This document shows, piece after piece, positions 1 through 11,319 of a stretch of 64,000 nt of DNA. The notes under the pieces were generated by a model. The model was not told where the DNA came from. It searched no databases and saw nothing but the letters and a program-made list of their open reading frames with translations. Numbering within the stretch: the first letter of the stretch is position 1; every line of letters starts with the position of its first letter. The position numbers were made by a program, and so were the translations under genes. This DNA comes from Edolisoma coerulescens (lineage: Eukaryota > Chordata > Aves > Passeriformes > Campephagidae), in NCBI GenBank assembly GCA_013397115.1, contig VWZW01000985.1:156222-220221 (forward strand). The letters are read 5' to 3'.

Positions 1-1768
1 CGCTCCACCATGCTGCTGGACGCACGCGGTGCTGGAGAGGGGACAAAATCGGGAACTGAAGAGTTCAGACCTGCGGGAGGAGAGGAGAGTTGAGTGTCAC
101 GGCCCCGGAGATGCGATATGGCATCACATCACGGGCTAAGACCTGCCTGAGCATCGGCTTGGCCAGCAGACAGAAACCCAACGCCAGGCAGCGAGAAAGA
201 GTAGAGGTGAAGTTGAGGTTTGCCTCTGGGAACAGATGGGTACGGTTACAGAGGGAGCTTCAAGGTAAAACTGACCCTTGCTGGTTAAGGCTAGAGGCAG
301 CTTATTACAAAAAGGTAGTTACTAAAGGCATGTTGTCAGTCTGTGTTTGTCCCACATTCAGCATTTCTCAGAAAACCAACAACTTTGAGAGAGTTATTTT
401 TTCTTTCTTAGGTTTATGAATATTGGTTTTAGCTCATTTGTGGAATTTCATATTTGGACTAAAAGTACAAAGATATATGACAATCTGTAGGCTTAGTACC
501 TCTCCACTGGGTTTATTAAGGAAACACAAACATTTTTTTATCAGCCCTGCAAGCAGCTGCAGATGAATCAACTACAAAGTAGGTCTCAGAAGCAACCAAA
601 CTTCCCCCTAAGAGCCACCTTCCATCTTTACTGAGTTTCCTTATCAACCAACACCTCACAGGTCCCAGCCAGATGCGAAATACGAGCCAAAGCATGGCGA
701 GAAGTGGAAGGGCTGTTGTGGCAAAAACTAAGGATTATTTTGGAAAGTCATCTTTTGAAGATGTTTCTCATCCCAGCTGAGACAGAGAGTGAGTGTATTC
801 ATCTGTACCTGGTTTTGCCCCCAGCTTGGTTGCCCAAAACACCCTAACCAGGACACAAACAGGGAAAACGCTTTAACTTTTACGTAATTGGCGACAGTTG
901 ATTTCAAAGTTCAGGAAACACCCTCCTGTACACTCCCAATGATACACCAATGTCAGGGCAAGCTCTGAGACCTAACAGAGGTGAAGCACTGGAAGCATAC
1001 CACTGTCAACACTTCCCTGCTATTATATTTACCAACTTAGGTGTTCAGATCATCAAAAGTTGCATTTTTTAATTAAAATGCCTCATCTGAGACACTGCAG
1101 GGAAGCTGCTTTCCAGGGAGTGCAGAATACCACCTCAAGTGGAGTCCTACAGCACCCCTGAAACCAGCTGCAGCTAAGGCATCACCATAAAAGCCATGAT
1201 GATGAGTCACTTCCAAATAACAGAGAAGGGGGAATTCCACATAGTGATCTTAAGAGACTGAAGGAAAAAAAGTTACAGGACAGCCCAGGCTCCTGCAGAG
1301 CTGTTTCAGCAATGGTTCCCATTCAACTAATACTGTAACACAGTACAGAGTGAAATGCAGCAAGGAAAGCACAGGCACAAAAGCAGTGAATCCATCAGAG
1401 GAGGAATCTCCCTGCTGCAGGGAGACCACAGCAGGAGTTTTCCTGCTGCATCCCAACCCAGGTTCACCACAACTGCACAAAGACTTGTGCCAGCACATCA
1501 CGGAGATGGGAAAAGAGGCTGGGGAAAGTCATGTCCTTTCAGCCCAAACAGTAGGACAGCCAGAAGTCCTATCAGGACTACAGTTGCAGTGAAAATGTTA
1601 TTAAATGTGGCTTAATGCAAATGAGGGCAACCCGATACCACGAAGCAGAAGCACCACCCAGGCTTTAGACCAGGTTGGTTTTTTTAACAGCCTAACACCA
1701 ACCCTGACAAAGGCAGGAACACAATCCCTCAATCAAAACCACACCCGTGTTTCAGTGGTGGACATTAC
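1..1768 (-). other. TNFRSF21: TNFRSF21 intron 2 (partial, 5' portion)
   Basis: This is the sequence after the exon 2 donor, running out of the window on the left. I examined it for exon 3, which should continue the stalk and encode the membrane segment, and found no open segment with a hydrophobic span and splice signals. Intron 2 is therefore at least 1.77 kb. I recognise no repeat family here. Confidence 0.8.
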
Positions 1769-2423
1769 CTTTGGGAAGATCAGCGGTTGGTGGAACTTCA
1801 TAGGGCTGCTCACCCGCTTCGGTGCTTGATGAAGTCAAAGCCGTGTTCGGAAGGGACGCCGGAGAACCACAGACGTTGTCACTCTCCTTCGTCCCCGGCT
1901 TGATGACCACCATGTTTTTCCCAAAGCAGTCAGTGTAGGGTTTGCACTTCATCACACTAGAAGGCACATCAGAAAAGGTACCACGAGGGCACGGCTTGCA
2001 CCTGACGTCTTCGGTCTCGGTTCCTTTCTTGCGGACGCCCCAGCCGACCGGGCACACCGTGTAAGGGACGCAGGTATCGTTCGTCTGAAACGTACCAGAC
2101 AGGCAAGTGCACTCGCGGTCAGTCAAGGCAGTACAATGAGTTTTCTCAATCATTGGCAGTTCACAGGGTTTCCTACAGGGGTGGCACCGCTCTATGCCGT
2201 TCTCATGCTTGGTAAAGGTCCCGTCCGGACAAGGGCTGCACTCTCTTAAGGTACTCTTCGTACAGTGCTTAGACACGTAGGTTCCTGCAGGACATTTGTC
2301 ACAGGTCAGCTCTTCGTTGGTGGCACGGTCGAGGTGGCGGTACTTGCCAGGGGAGAGGCTGATGGCATTCTGCTCAGAGGTCAGCTTCGACTGACCATCA
2401 GCAGTGCCAAGGAGCATGAGCAG
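1769..2423 (-). CDS. TNFRSF21: TNFRSF21 (death receptor 6) exon 2, four cysteine-rich repeats
   Basis: TNFRSF21 is a type I membrane receptor of the TNF-receptor superfamily. In mammals it signals through a cytoplasmic death domain to JNK, NF-kB and caspases, acts in T/B-cell regulation, and binds an N-terminal APP fragment in axon pruning. This exon encodes residues 19-236 plus one base of the next codon. It contains 18 cysteines, from residue 59 to residue 203, arranged as four TNFR repeats (about 59-80, 83-123, 125-160 and 163-203). Strongly family-typical runs include TCDKCPAGTYVS, HENGIE, VCPVGWGVRKKGTETEDVRC and RGTFSDVPSSVMKC. One N-glycosylation sequon (NDT) falls at residue 133, and a Ser/Thr-rich stalk begins after residue 204. 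The acceptor is a pyrimidine-rich TTTGTTTTCCAG ending at 2424; the donor is GTAATG at 1763-1768 after PKG, where the human exon also ends as I recall it. The frame is intact. The gene is partial: stalk remainder, membrane span and death domain lie beyond the left edge. Confidence 0.96.
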
Positions 2424-3704
2424 CTGGAAAACAAACAGGAGGTATCAGCCAACAACAGCGTGCAAATGGAGCCCTCTCTGCCAACGGCCCCTTATAGGAT
2501 CACAAGGGATGTCCCAGAGCTGTGGGACCATGGACAAGTTACTACGCCCACGGGAGGGACCTCAGCGAGGCTGGAGTGGAATGGAACCGGTGCAGGTGAC
2601 AGCACGCTCTCCAGACACATCCCCAGCTACGATTATAATTGCTTAAATTTGACACCACACTTCTCGGTGAAACTAAGCATCATTTACACTGCAACCCTGC
2701 CAGGGTGGTAAATACTGCTAATTGTGTTTCAGCAGTACGTGCTACCTGGCCACCCCAGGAGAATTCAGACCAGCTTAGCATTTCAAGGCTGAGAGGCTCC
2801 AGCACGAGGCAGGCACTCACTGACAAGACAAAAAACATATGCAGATGGCAGCTTTGACCTGTAAAACTTTCCTTCTCTATTTGTTAATCTGCGCTTGTTC
2901 AAATAGTTACCTTTCTGAGTAACACAAACCAGGATGAAATCCAGGCTAGCGGCTGTTTCTGGACTATTTCTCAGCTCCTCTGCCTTTCCACAATTTTTTA
3001 TGGCCCGGTGCAAGTGTTGGGTTTGGAGAGACCGCAAGGGATGTTCTGCTTTGAGCCTCCAACCACATCTGAACCCGCTCTAAACCAGCTGCATTAGCAA
3101 CAGGAGAGAAAGCCCGGTGCTATTTTTACACTCTTCAGGAAACTCTGCTGTAACTCAGCTCCCCATTGCATCAGACACAGGTAAAAGGACACCAGTTTTT
3201 AGACACTGAACTGGAAATAACTGGGCTTTGCTATAAAACCGTCTACCTCTACTGACTTCCAGTCCCAAAGCTTTATTCCCTTAATTCCTTTGCAACAATG
3301 CTGCTCCATCCCCAACAGAAGCTCCATCTACCAAGAAGTATCTCTCCTTCCTCCAGAAGACCTCTGGTCCACGGATTTAATGCCAGTTATGGCAGTGGAG
3401 ATAACTCACCAAGAATAAAAGGCATATCAAAAGAAAGGCTGACACAACCTCACACAGCATGCAAAGCAACAGGAAACACATTTCCAAACAGCCACAGGCT
3501 GAGTTTGGAGGGAGATAGGGAACAAGTCAGCATTACTTTGAATTTTCAAACATTTTCTACGCTGAAGGTAAAAAGACCAGAGACCCTAATGCTGCTCAGC
3601 TGCACAGCCAAGCACATAAATCACTTGGCTGTGTTATACAATCCCTCGCCTCTTGCTCTGCTACCTATTCTGGGCTATCAGCCAATAAGAATATATTCAG
3701 AAGC

Positions 3705-3719
3705 AAAAAAAAAAAAAAA
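3705..3719. repeat. Poly-A run
   Basis: Fifteen A residues, followed by TAAAAA. It is not preceded by a recognisable retroposon. Confidence 0.9.
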
Positions 3720-3887
3720 TAAAAAGGGCTCCCAACAACATGACTCTGCAGAAGGTACATCATGGCAGAGCCGCAAGCTGCGCCGCGTCATTTTTGGTGC
3801 AATCTCTCGCTTCCTGGAAACATACAGCACATTTCTGTTTCACCTGCTAAATAATTTACACCGTGGGATTTGTACAAAACACTTCAC

Positions 3888-3909
3888 TTTTTTTTTTTTT
3901 TTTTTTTTT
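3888..3909. repeat. Poly-T run
   Basis: Twenty-two consecutive T residues in TNFRSF21 intron 1. On the sense (minus) strand of the gene this is poly-A. No SINE or processed-pseudogene body is recognisable beside it. Confidence 0.9.
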
Positions 3910-5527
3910 GTTTATTTAGTTTTCTCCCCCTGAAGCAGCAATTACAGAGCAGGCAGAAGCGGGCAAGCCCGCAGGAGCTGACGAGGATCCTGCAGCGGCC
4001 AGACTAATTACGGCACGTCAAATTAAAAAGCGGGGCTGCCCTGGCAGGCAGCAAAGGCTTACAGGATGCATTTTACTTTTCCCCTCCCGTAAGACATGAT
4101 TTAACAAAGCGCTTAGCTGGCTCTAAGGAAACCTGCCACCCTCCCCTGTAATCTCCATGACGCATCCCTGAATTAGCAAACTGGCCACTTCAGGTGGCAG
4201 GAGGGGTCACCTGTGTTACTCACCCTCCTCCCGGGCCAGCGCCGAGCAGGACAGGGTGACAGGAGAGGCAGGACAGGCAGTGGCTCCCTGCCTCACGAGG
4301 AGTGAGCTGTGTGCTGCTGTCTCAGATCCTGATTTCTCCCTCTGCATCAAGCCAGACCTCGGGAAACTCATGGACAGCCTCACTACAAGCATATGCCATG
4401 GGTTTCCTCCTGTTCTCCCTCTTCTTCCCGTTCCAGCATCTTCCCATCCCTCGCCAGGGTTACTAAAGCCTGCAACAGCACTAGGTTTGAGTTGGCTTTT
4501 TTGAGGTTTTTTTTTAAACCCTATCTCAAGAAAAGCGGTGCTGGTATTTTTGAACATCTCAAGATCTTAAGCTGCACATGCACTTCCAAGCTTAGGGAGA
4601 ACAGCAAGTTCCAGTGGGGGATGGCTAAGCAGCATCAAGCATCTGCTATTTATTCAGACTGGCATTTCTGGTCCCTAAAATAATCCAACTGCTCAGGTTT
4701 TGCAGCACTCAGATCTCTGAAAGCAAAGGCCAGGAGCAGGAGGACATCTTCAGCAAAAAGGGCTGTCTTCTGGTTCAGTCCCTCACCCTCTGTGCTGCCC
4801 AGCAGCACACAGACCTGGACCTTTCTAGCTGACACTCCCAGTTCCAGGGCAAAAAAGCAATCAAGTAATGAAGCGAGCTCTGCTGAACCACTGCACTTCA
4901 TTTCATTACTCTGGTACCAAAGGAAGTGTACAGGGTAACAAAAAAACACAGGAAAAAACCACAACTGGTGCAAGACAACACTAAAGAGCAGATTTGGTAT
5001 CAGCAGTTTCAGTGATGCTCTCTGTGCCCAATGCAGGAACAAAGAAGGGTTTTTAATGGGACAGGGGTCCCTTTCCAAAAGGGTCAAGCAGGACAGGGTG
5101 GCTGCAAGCCCAAACAGCATCCCCAACTCAGCACCAACACCCTGCACCGCATGGGCAAAGGCACCTCCCAGCCACCTTCACCTATTTCAGCACATGAAGC
5201 CTTTATGTTGTGAGGAAATCAGATCAGGCTAGGGGACACCATCATTCTGACCTCCCCACACCAGGAAACGCTCAGACAAGGGGACCTTCTCATTCAGCTG
5301 CAAATAAACCCTTGAGGCAGCAGCAGCACCCCACAGCTGGCATGGGCACGACCCACCTCAGCACCACCCAGCCCGGTGACTCCATCGCAGCGCGTGCCTC
5401 CGTGCTGTGTTCCCATCGCCCTTTATCAATAACTGTGCTGCAGGGAGACCCCACGGGCAATCTGCACAGGAAACAGCTCTCAGGGGGCCACAAGCTGCCT
5501 TGGCATGTGCACAGAGGATGCAGCTGC

Positions 5528-5642
5528 AAACACCTGAGAAACCTGGTCCAGTGGCTGGCATTCCTGCCCATGGCAGGGGTGTTGGAATTCGATGATCCTT
5601 AAGGTCCCTTCCAACCCAAAGCCATTCTCTGATTCTATGAAT
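5528..5642 (+). mobile_element. CR1 LINE, 3'-end fragment
   Basis: The fragment shows the CR1 3' UTR signature in sense orientation: CTGGTCCAGTGGCTGGCATTC, then CCCATGGCAGGGGTGTTGGAA, then CCTTCCAACCCAAAGCCATTC, and the terminal ATTCTATGA motif. It lies in TNFRSF21 intron 1, antisense to the gene. Confidence 0.9.
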
Positions 5643-7179
5643 ACAGTGTCTCATTCAGGGACCCAACAGGCACAGTGAATCAAAACACCAGCAGAAAGTT
5701 GGTGAATCAACTTTCTGTGCTAGAATTTGTGTCCTAAAATGCTGCGACACCGAGATTGTCATAATCTGAGGTTGTGTACAGTGCTGCCCTGCTGCCAGCC
5801 CTGTGGGGACACAGCAATAAACCTAAAACTAAAGTAAAAATTTAAAAAAATTAAAATAAATAAACCCCGAAACATGGACAGCAGCTAAACACAGGGCAGT
5901 TGATCCTGGTAGAGGAGCAGAGACCTGCAAGTGAGCAGGGACCCACAGTGCTAAACTGATACTCTGGGAATGGTTTCCAAGCAAAACCAGCAGAATTTGG
6001 TAGAAATGGCAGCTGGCTCTGTGGCAATGCCTTAGCACGGGTTGGGGATGAGCTGCACTGCCTGCCGCCCTTCCCAGAGGTCAGCTGCATCCTTCCCCAA
6101 CAGTACTGAGAAAGTGCTTGCAACATTAAAGTAAAAGAAATAAATATATAAAAACACCAGAAAAACAAATAAACTGGTCTGGAAGTTTTACGGTAACTTG
6201 GCAGACAGGAGGAGCCAACGTCCTGCCCCGATCACTGTAAAAAGGATCACATTACTTAGTCCGAAAAAAGTTGCCTGTGAGGAAAGTACTGAAGAGCAAG
6301 GCAAGTTTCTGCTTCTTGCAACATGACCAGCTATTTCAGTTTGGGGTTTGTGAAATGAGAGTCCGGGACTCACTGCTCAGCAGCTCCTTTACTCCATCTC
6401 CAGAGTGAAACACAGGGAGATGAGCGAGCCAGAACAGCAGCACCACAACATCTGGTCCCCATGAAGGAAAACCCAGCCGCCAGCCCTGCAGCCAGAGCGG
6501 ACCAGAGCTCAAAAGCATCCCTGCCAGCCACGGCTTTGCTCCAAACAGATGAAATCCCCCAGCTTTCCAAAAGCCCCAAGTTGAAGTAAGGTGATGTCGT
6601 GCTGGTTCCAGGCAAGGGCAGTGGGGGAGATGATGGAAACTACCTTGCAGCAGTCAGTGGGGTCCCAAAAAATCCACCAAGCAAATGAAATCACAGCCAA
6701 CACCAGTGCCACACAAACACTGCCAAGCTGCTACTGCTCCAAAACCCAGCAGCCAGGCAGATTTGGGTTTGCTGCACTAGTAAAAGACCTACCAGCTATC
6801 AATTTGAACATACTTCCCTTGCACATACTTCCCCTCGGGCTGAGAAAACATTCACTTTTTGTGTGACCAAAGGGAGATGCCCAAAATGTTGAAGGTATCA
6901 GATGAAAACCCTGGGAGGACCCTGCCACCTTACAAGGAAATGGGAATTTTGCCTTGTTTGCTGGTATGATCACACACACAGAGGTGTGAGAACACACACG
7001 CACAAGTAACATACTTGTGTATTTGCTCAGAGTCTTGCTTCATGCCCCAAAATTGCTCCTGTATTTCCCCACACCTTCGTATCACTCTTTTTTTCCACCT
7101 CTCCCCTCTACACCCACCATTCCCAACTGACCTCCAGGATCCCGGCTGGAGCTGCATATCTCAAGCTCCCCATCAGCAT

Positions 7180-7330
7180 CTCATCTTCCAGACGTGCAGC
7201 AGCGCTGGCTGCTCCCGGCTCGCTTCTCCCAGCGGGAATCCAGCACTCGGGAGCGCCCAGCCAGCGCTGAGCACGGACCCCGTCTGCTCCGCCACTGCGC
7301 CAAGCTCCCCTTCGCCTTCAGAGCAACGAG
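7180..7330. other. CpG-rich patch in TNFRSF21 intron 1
   Basis: About a dozen CpGs in 150 bases (AGCGCTGG, CGGCTCGC, AGCGGG, GAGCGCCC, CACGGACCCCG), separated from the main island by several hundred bases of lower CpG content. It could be an intronic enhancer or an alternative first exon; the sequence alone does not decide. Confidence 0.45.
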
Positions 7331-7695
7331 GCTGTTTCCCAGCTAATGCCCTTCCAGCTTTAGATTATTTGTTGTTTACTCGGATTCCTGTCGAGCCAGC
7401 GCCAGCTTGCTCAGATCCACCTTGAGTTCAAGAGCAAGTGCTCTCCTCGGTTACACAACCCAGCCGCAGCAGCTGCGGCGTCTGCCTGACACACCGAATT
7501 ACTGTCTCTCCCCAAACAGACGGGATGCAGCCCTAAAGCGCTGACTGGGAAGTGCCCTACCTGGGAAGGTAAATGGGAGAGATAAAGCTGCCGGAAAACA
7601 TCTCCGTGATAAGTCAGGGCAGCTGCCTGCCATTCGCAGCGGGGAGTTTTACTGCCTGTCCAAAGGGTGGCAAGAAAAGCAGCTGCGGGCGGGGA

Positions 7696-7733
7696 ATGGA
7701 TGGATGGATGGATGGATGGATGGATGGATGGAT
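7696..7733. repeat. (ATGG)n microsatellite
   Basis: About nine and a half perfect ATGG units, close to the CpG island. Confidence 0.98.
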
Positions 7734-8166
7734 CCCTGTCCAGTGCCGAGCTCCCGGAGCAGTGCAGAGAGCAGAACAAGGATCCGCTCAGCTCTGGCTG
7801 TGCGGCACAGCCCTGGCTGGGGGATGCCGCCGCCTGCGCTAACATAGGGATGGGGAGGATGGATATCGCAGGGAACACCGCAGCCAGCCGGCGTCCCCTA
7901 CCAGGACCCGGGGCTGCGGGGCTGGGGCGGGCAGCATCCCCCCAGGAGGGCGCAGCGGAGCCCCGCACAGCCCCCGACGCGCGGAGCGGGGTCAGCAGGA
8001 CACCCAAACCCCCTCCCCCCCGCCACGCTGCCCCAGGCCGGGCGGGAGGCGCGGGCGGGCAGCCCCGCACTGCAGCACATCCCCACCCGCGCCGCGGACA
8101 CGCGGATGCTGCGCGGGCGGCGCAGGCACGGACCGATCCCCTCGCTCCACGCGCACGCGCACTCAC

Positions 8167-8220
8167 CGCGAGGATGCCGGCGAACCCGGCGGAGCTCCGG
8201 CTCGCCGCGGCGGCCCCCAT
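8167..8220 (-). CDS. TNFRSF21: TNFRSF21 exon 1, start codon and first part of signal peptide
   Basis: This is the coding part of the first exon of death receptor 6. Reading the minus strand from 8220 gives ATG and 18 whole codons (MGAAAASRSSAGFAGILA), followed by a consensus GTGAGT donor at 8161-8166. The frame joins in phase 0 to exon 2, whose first codons encode LLMLLGTADG, so the two exons together make a plausible hydrophobic signal peptide. The ATG at 8220 is chosen because it lies in a complete GCCACCATGG context, sits in a CpG island and has a correct donor in frame. The human signal peptide is longer (about 41 residues) and its N-terminus differs. That is normal for this fast-changing region, but the extreme 5' end should be treated with care because an assembly gap begins 45 bases upstream. 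Confidence 0.85.
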
Positions 8221-8226
8221 GGTGGC
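8217..8226 (-). promoter_or_regulatory. Consensus Kozak start context of TNFRSF21
   Basis: On the minus strand the start codon sits in GCCACCATGG, a complete match to the vertebrate Kozak consensus. It decides between this ATG and the internal in-frame ATG at 2417 in exon 2, which lies only two codons after a splice acceptor and lacks this context. Confidence 0.85.
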
Positions 8227-8264
8227 GGGGCCGGGGCTGCGGGCGAGGCGCTGCCCGTGCGGCC

Positions 8265-8423
8265 NNNNNNNNNNNNNNNNNNNNNNNNNNNNNNNNNNNN
8301 NNNNNNNNNNNNNNNNNNNNNNNNNNNNNNNNNNNNNNNNNNNNNNNNNNNNNNNNNNNNNNNNNNNNNNNNNNNNNNNNNNNNNNNNNNNNNNNNNNNN
8401 NNNNNNNNNNNNNNNNNNNNNNN
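8265..8423. other. Assembly gap of 159 N
   Basis: A run of undetermined bases starts 45 bases upstream of the TNFRSF21 ATG. It directly abuts a GC-rich tandem repeat, which probably caused the gap. It removes the 5' UTR and probably the transcription start. Confidence 0.99.
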
Positions 8424-8575
8424 TCTGCCCCGGGAGCGAAGGGAAGGGGCTCTGCCCCGGGAGCGAAGGGATCTGCCCCGGGAGCGAGGGGAAGGGGCTC
8501 TGCCCTGGGAGCGAAGGGATCTGCCCTGGGAGCGAAGGGATCTGCCCCGGGAGCGAAGGGAAGGGGCTCTGCCCT
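8424..8575. repeat. GC-rich 21/27-bp minisatellite in TNFRSF21 promoter
   Basis: Six consecutive units begin with TCTGCCC(C/T)GGGAGCGA and have lengths 27, 21, 27, 21, 21 and 27 bases; the long form adds AGGGGC. A seventh, truncated unit starts at 8568. The array probably extends leftwards into the gap. Some units differ by a single C/T or A/G change. Confidence 0.95.
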
Positions 8576-8761
8576 CAGCGTCCCCCCCATCGCCCGCCCC
8601 GGCCGCGGGGCAGCGGCCGCTCCTGTGCCCCTCGCGGTTTGGAGCTCCGGCGTCCCAGGGTAGCGGGCGCGGAGAAATTGCAGCGGGGTGGGTGTTCGGC
8701 ACCGTGAAGTCTTCGGGGGGATTTTTGTTTGGTTTATTTTTCGTGCTCTCCAATGTCAGAC

Positions 8762-8980
8762 ATATAGGGAAGAATTTTTTTACAGAAAGGGTGGTGAGGC
8801 ACTGGCGCAGGTTGTCCAGAGAAGCTGTGGCAGCCCCGTCCCTGGAAGTGTCCAAGGCCAGGTTGGACAGGGCTCTGAGCAGCCTGGTCTAGTGGATGGC
8901 ATCCCTGCCCTTGGAATGGAGGTTGGAACTAGACAGCCTTTAAATATCCCTTCCAACCCAAACTGTTCTATGACTCTTTG
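8762..8980 (+). mobile_element. CR1 LINE, 3'-end copy
   Basis: Sense CR1 3' end: AAGAATTTTTTTACAGAAAG, GGTGGTGAGGCACTGGC, CCAGAGAAGCTGTGGCAGCC, AGGCCAGGTTGGACAGGGC, CTTCCAACCCAAACTGTTCT and ATGACTCT. It is truncated at its 5' side. Confidence 0.95.
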
Positions 8981-8989
8981 AGCATGTAG

Positions 8990-11140
8990 CACATTCCCTG
9001 TGGTGGAGGAATGCCACCAGGGAGCAGACACATCCCTCCATGGAGAGGATTAGCTGGATGCTGAGGGTGGCCACAGCACAAACAGTGCCCTCACACCCAT
9101 CCTGCAGCATCTGAGCAGGGTGGGCAGAGCAGGGTGATGGTCACAGTGTCCATCGAAAGCTATGGCAAGTGACGGAAACAGGTCCAGGTTTTTCCAGGGA
9201 GTCAGGGGGAAAAGGAGATGGGGCCAGAGTCAGGACTGGAAAGGATGCAACATGCATCCAAGGTCCTTACAGGAGATAGGAACTGAGGTGAGACTTGAGG
9301 GTTGTTCCAAAATCTGACCAGGAGACCAGGGCAACCCCAGGTATGGCTCATCAGGGCATTCAAGGTTTATGAGTGCAGCAAATCAAGGGTATTTATGACT
9401 CTACATTCCTGGTTGTCTGTTGAGGAAAACACCCAAACACCTGATTTCCAGAGCCTGCAGAAATCCTGGTAACCAACAGTCACCTTCTGGAGACATCCTG
9501 AAAGCAGATGAACCAAGAGAGGGTTTCAGTGCCACATCAAAGGAAACAGCACAGAATATATGAAATCTCACCTAAAAAAGGGGAGAGTTGGGGGGAAACA
9601 AGGTGCTCTTGCTCTAAAGAAGTGTGGATTTCATCCAAGCCCTTCTGAAGCTCACAAGAAGTCTCATTCTGATTCCACGGAGTTTTGAGTCCAGCTAGAA
9701 TGCTCCTCTCCCAGACAAAGTGGAGTTTTTCTCCTCACCCTCTCTCCATCTCTAATGCTGGAAGGGAGCAGGAGAGAAGTAATGACCCTTGGGAGCCTGG
9801 GAACGAGTCTGGAGAGCTTCCCTCCCAGAGCTGGGGTGGCAGTGGCAGGACTGCTGTTCCCAGGAGGGGATAAGACCGAGTGTGTCACATGTGCAGGGAG
9901 AAGATGTTCCTCCACAGCTGGCTGTGCTGCTGTGCAAGTGCTGCAGAGCCCTGTTTTGGGCTTTGCCTTCCCTAGGGGCCCCCAAACTCGGGAACAACGT
10001 GCTCTTCCCAGGAGGTCAGCGAAGGGGAGCCTCATCCCAAAGAAAGATCAGAATGCAAACCAAGGCACACTAAGGTTGTTCAGAAGAAATGGGATGCCCA
10101 TTGCTGCTTTTAATTCAAAATAAATTGGGCAAGTAATAGGCAATAACACAACTGGGTTAACACCAGGCTCGTGGATGGTGGAGTGAATTTTAAGTTTAAA
10201 AACGTGTAGCTCTCTGATGAAATACAGGGCAGATCTTGGTGCAGAGCTAAGTGGGTTGGTTGTGTCTGGGCTAGAAGAGGTTTGAAATGCCCCAACAGCA
10301 CCAACCCACGCTGGGTCCATCGGCACTGTGAAGGGCAGCGTTCAGATTGTATTAGGGAAAAGAAGAAAAATAATCATCTGGAGGACAGAGTGACTCAGGG
10401 GGTTGGCAATAAGATGGATCATGTTACTGCTGTGGAATGGATTCCAATTAGTTACATCCGCTTTTAATTATTATTATTTATACAGAACCTAAAGGCAGTC
10501 CACAGATTATCCAAAAATGCACAGGCTGATCTGTAAATCCCCCGTCCCTCCACCCCTCTCAGCCCTTGCAATGACAAACCCCAGTCACGCTGCCTGGACT
10601 GGGGCAGGCTGAGACATAAATTGCTTATTAGTGACCAACTTGCTGCTTCTCCACTTTTGTCACTCTTCGAAAGGAAAATAGGGAACGGGTGACTGAGGTT
10701 GGAGTTTCGTGTTAAGTGTTTTTGTTGGAAGCAGCAGCTGCTCAAGAAGTTCCTCCTTGCCTCCCTGCATTCGGTTCCTTTTTCCCCCTTGTGCCACCTC
10801 GTGAGTCATGCAAATACACCCAGGTCACTGAACTGGCAACTTTAAAAAACAAGAAGGAGGGGGTTTTTTTAATCAGAGTTGGTGAAACTCACTGCTCATG
10901 TTGACCAGAGACTGCTGGGTCTTTGCTAAGCTGGTGGTGGGAGGCTGAGAGAGCGATGGAGAGGCATCCACTGACCTCGTTTGCCACCAGAAATTGCCTT
11001 CTCTCCAACAGCAAGATCTCTTGTCTTGTGAGGAAAGCCAGTGCTCCTGGTTAGTCACCTGAGGCTGATTCAAGCCTGTTCACGAAATGGGAGGAATTGT
11101 TTCACCAAAAGAAGCTTTTTGGGAAATTTTAAAGAATACA
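8990..11140. other. Intergenic sequence, no gene seen
   Basis: I see no exon, RNA gene or recognisable repeat here, only moderate-GC unique sequence. Open frames in it are short and resemble no family known to me. Confidence 0.6.
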
Positions 11141-11145
11141 CCACA

Positions 11146-11312
11146 GAACCATGGAATCACAGAATGGTTTGGGTTGGAAGGGACCTTAAAAATCATCTCA
11201 TTCCAACCCCTGCCATGGGCAGGAGCAGCTTCCACTAGACCAGGTTGCTCAGGACCCTACCCAACCTGGCCTGGAACACTTCCAGGGATGGGGCACCATC
11301 ACTTGTTTCACC
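11146..11312 (-). mobile_element. CR1 LINE, 3'-end fragment
   Basis: Antisense CR1 3' end: GGAATCACAGAATGGTTTGG, GTTGGAAGGGACCTTAAAAA, CATTCCAACCCCTGCCATGG, CTTCCACTAGACCAGGTTGC, CCAACCTGGCCTGGAACACT and TCCAGGGATGGGGCA. Confidence 0.95.
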
Positions 11313-11319
11313 CTGCAGA

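Larger units (their letters stand above)
2424..8166 (-). other. TNFRSF21: TNFRSF21 intron 1
   Basis: This is a 5743-base phase-0 intron bounded by GTGAGT (8161-8166) and a pyrimidine-rich CAG acceptor (2424-2426). A CTGAT branch-point-like motif lies about 25 bases before the acceptor on the minus strand. The intron contains a poly-A run and a poly-T run, one CR1 fragment near 5.53-5.64 kb, an ATGG microsatellite, and a CpG-rich patch at about 7190-7330 apart from the main island. No alternative coding exon was recognised. Confidence 0.85.
7820..8690. promoter_or_regulatory. CpG island over TNFRSF21 promoter and exon 1
   Basis: This is a dense run of G+C with many CpG dinucleotides around the TNFRSF21 start, including GGGGCGGG Sp1-type boxes (for example near 7925). 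It is interrupted by an assembly gap and a minisatellite. No TATA box is visible close to the start, as is usual for CpG-island promoters. The transcription start cannot be placed because the sequence upstream of the ATG is missing after 44 bases. Confidence 0.75.

Noticed and set aside
3298..3933. 211-codon plus-strand open frame
   Set aside because: It is low-complexity driven: it passes through the poly-A run (Lys/Asn run) and ends in the poly-T run (Phe run), lies in intron 1 antisense to TNFRSF21 and has no family resemblance.
7411..8892. Several long open frames on both strands across 7.4-8.9 kb
   Set aside because: They run through undetermined bases, the 21/27-base minisatellite (unit lengths divisible by three, so all frames stay open) and CpG-island DNA with few stop codons. 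Only the 54 coding bases of exon 1 have splice and start support.
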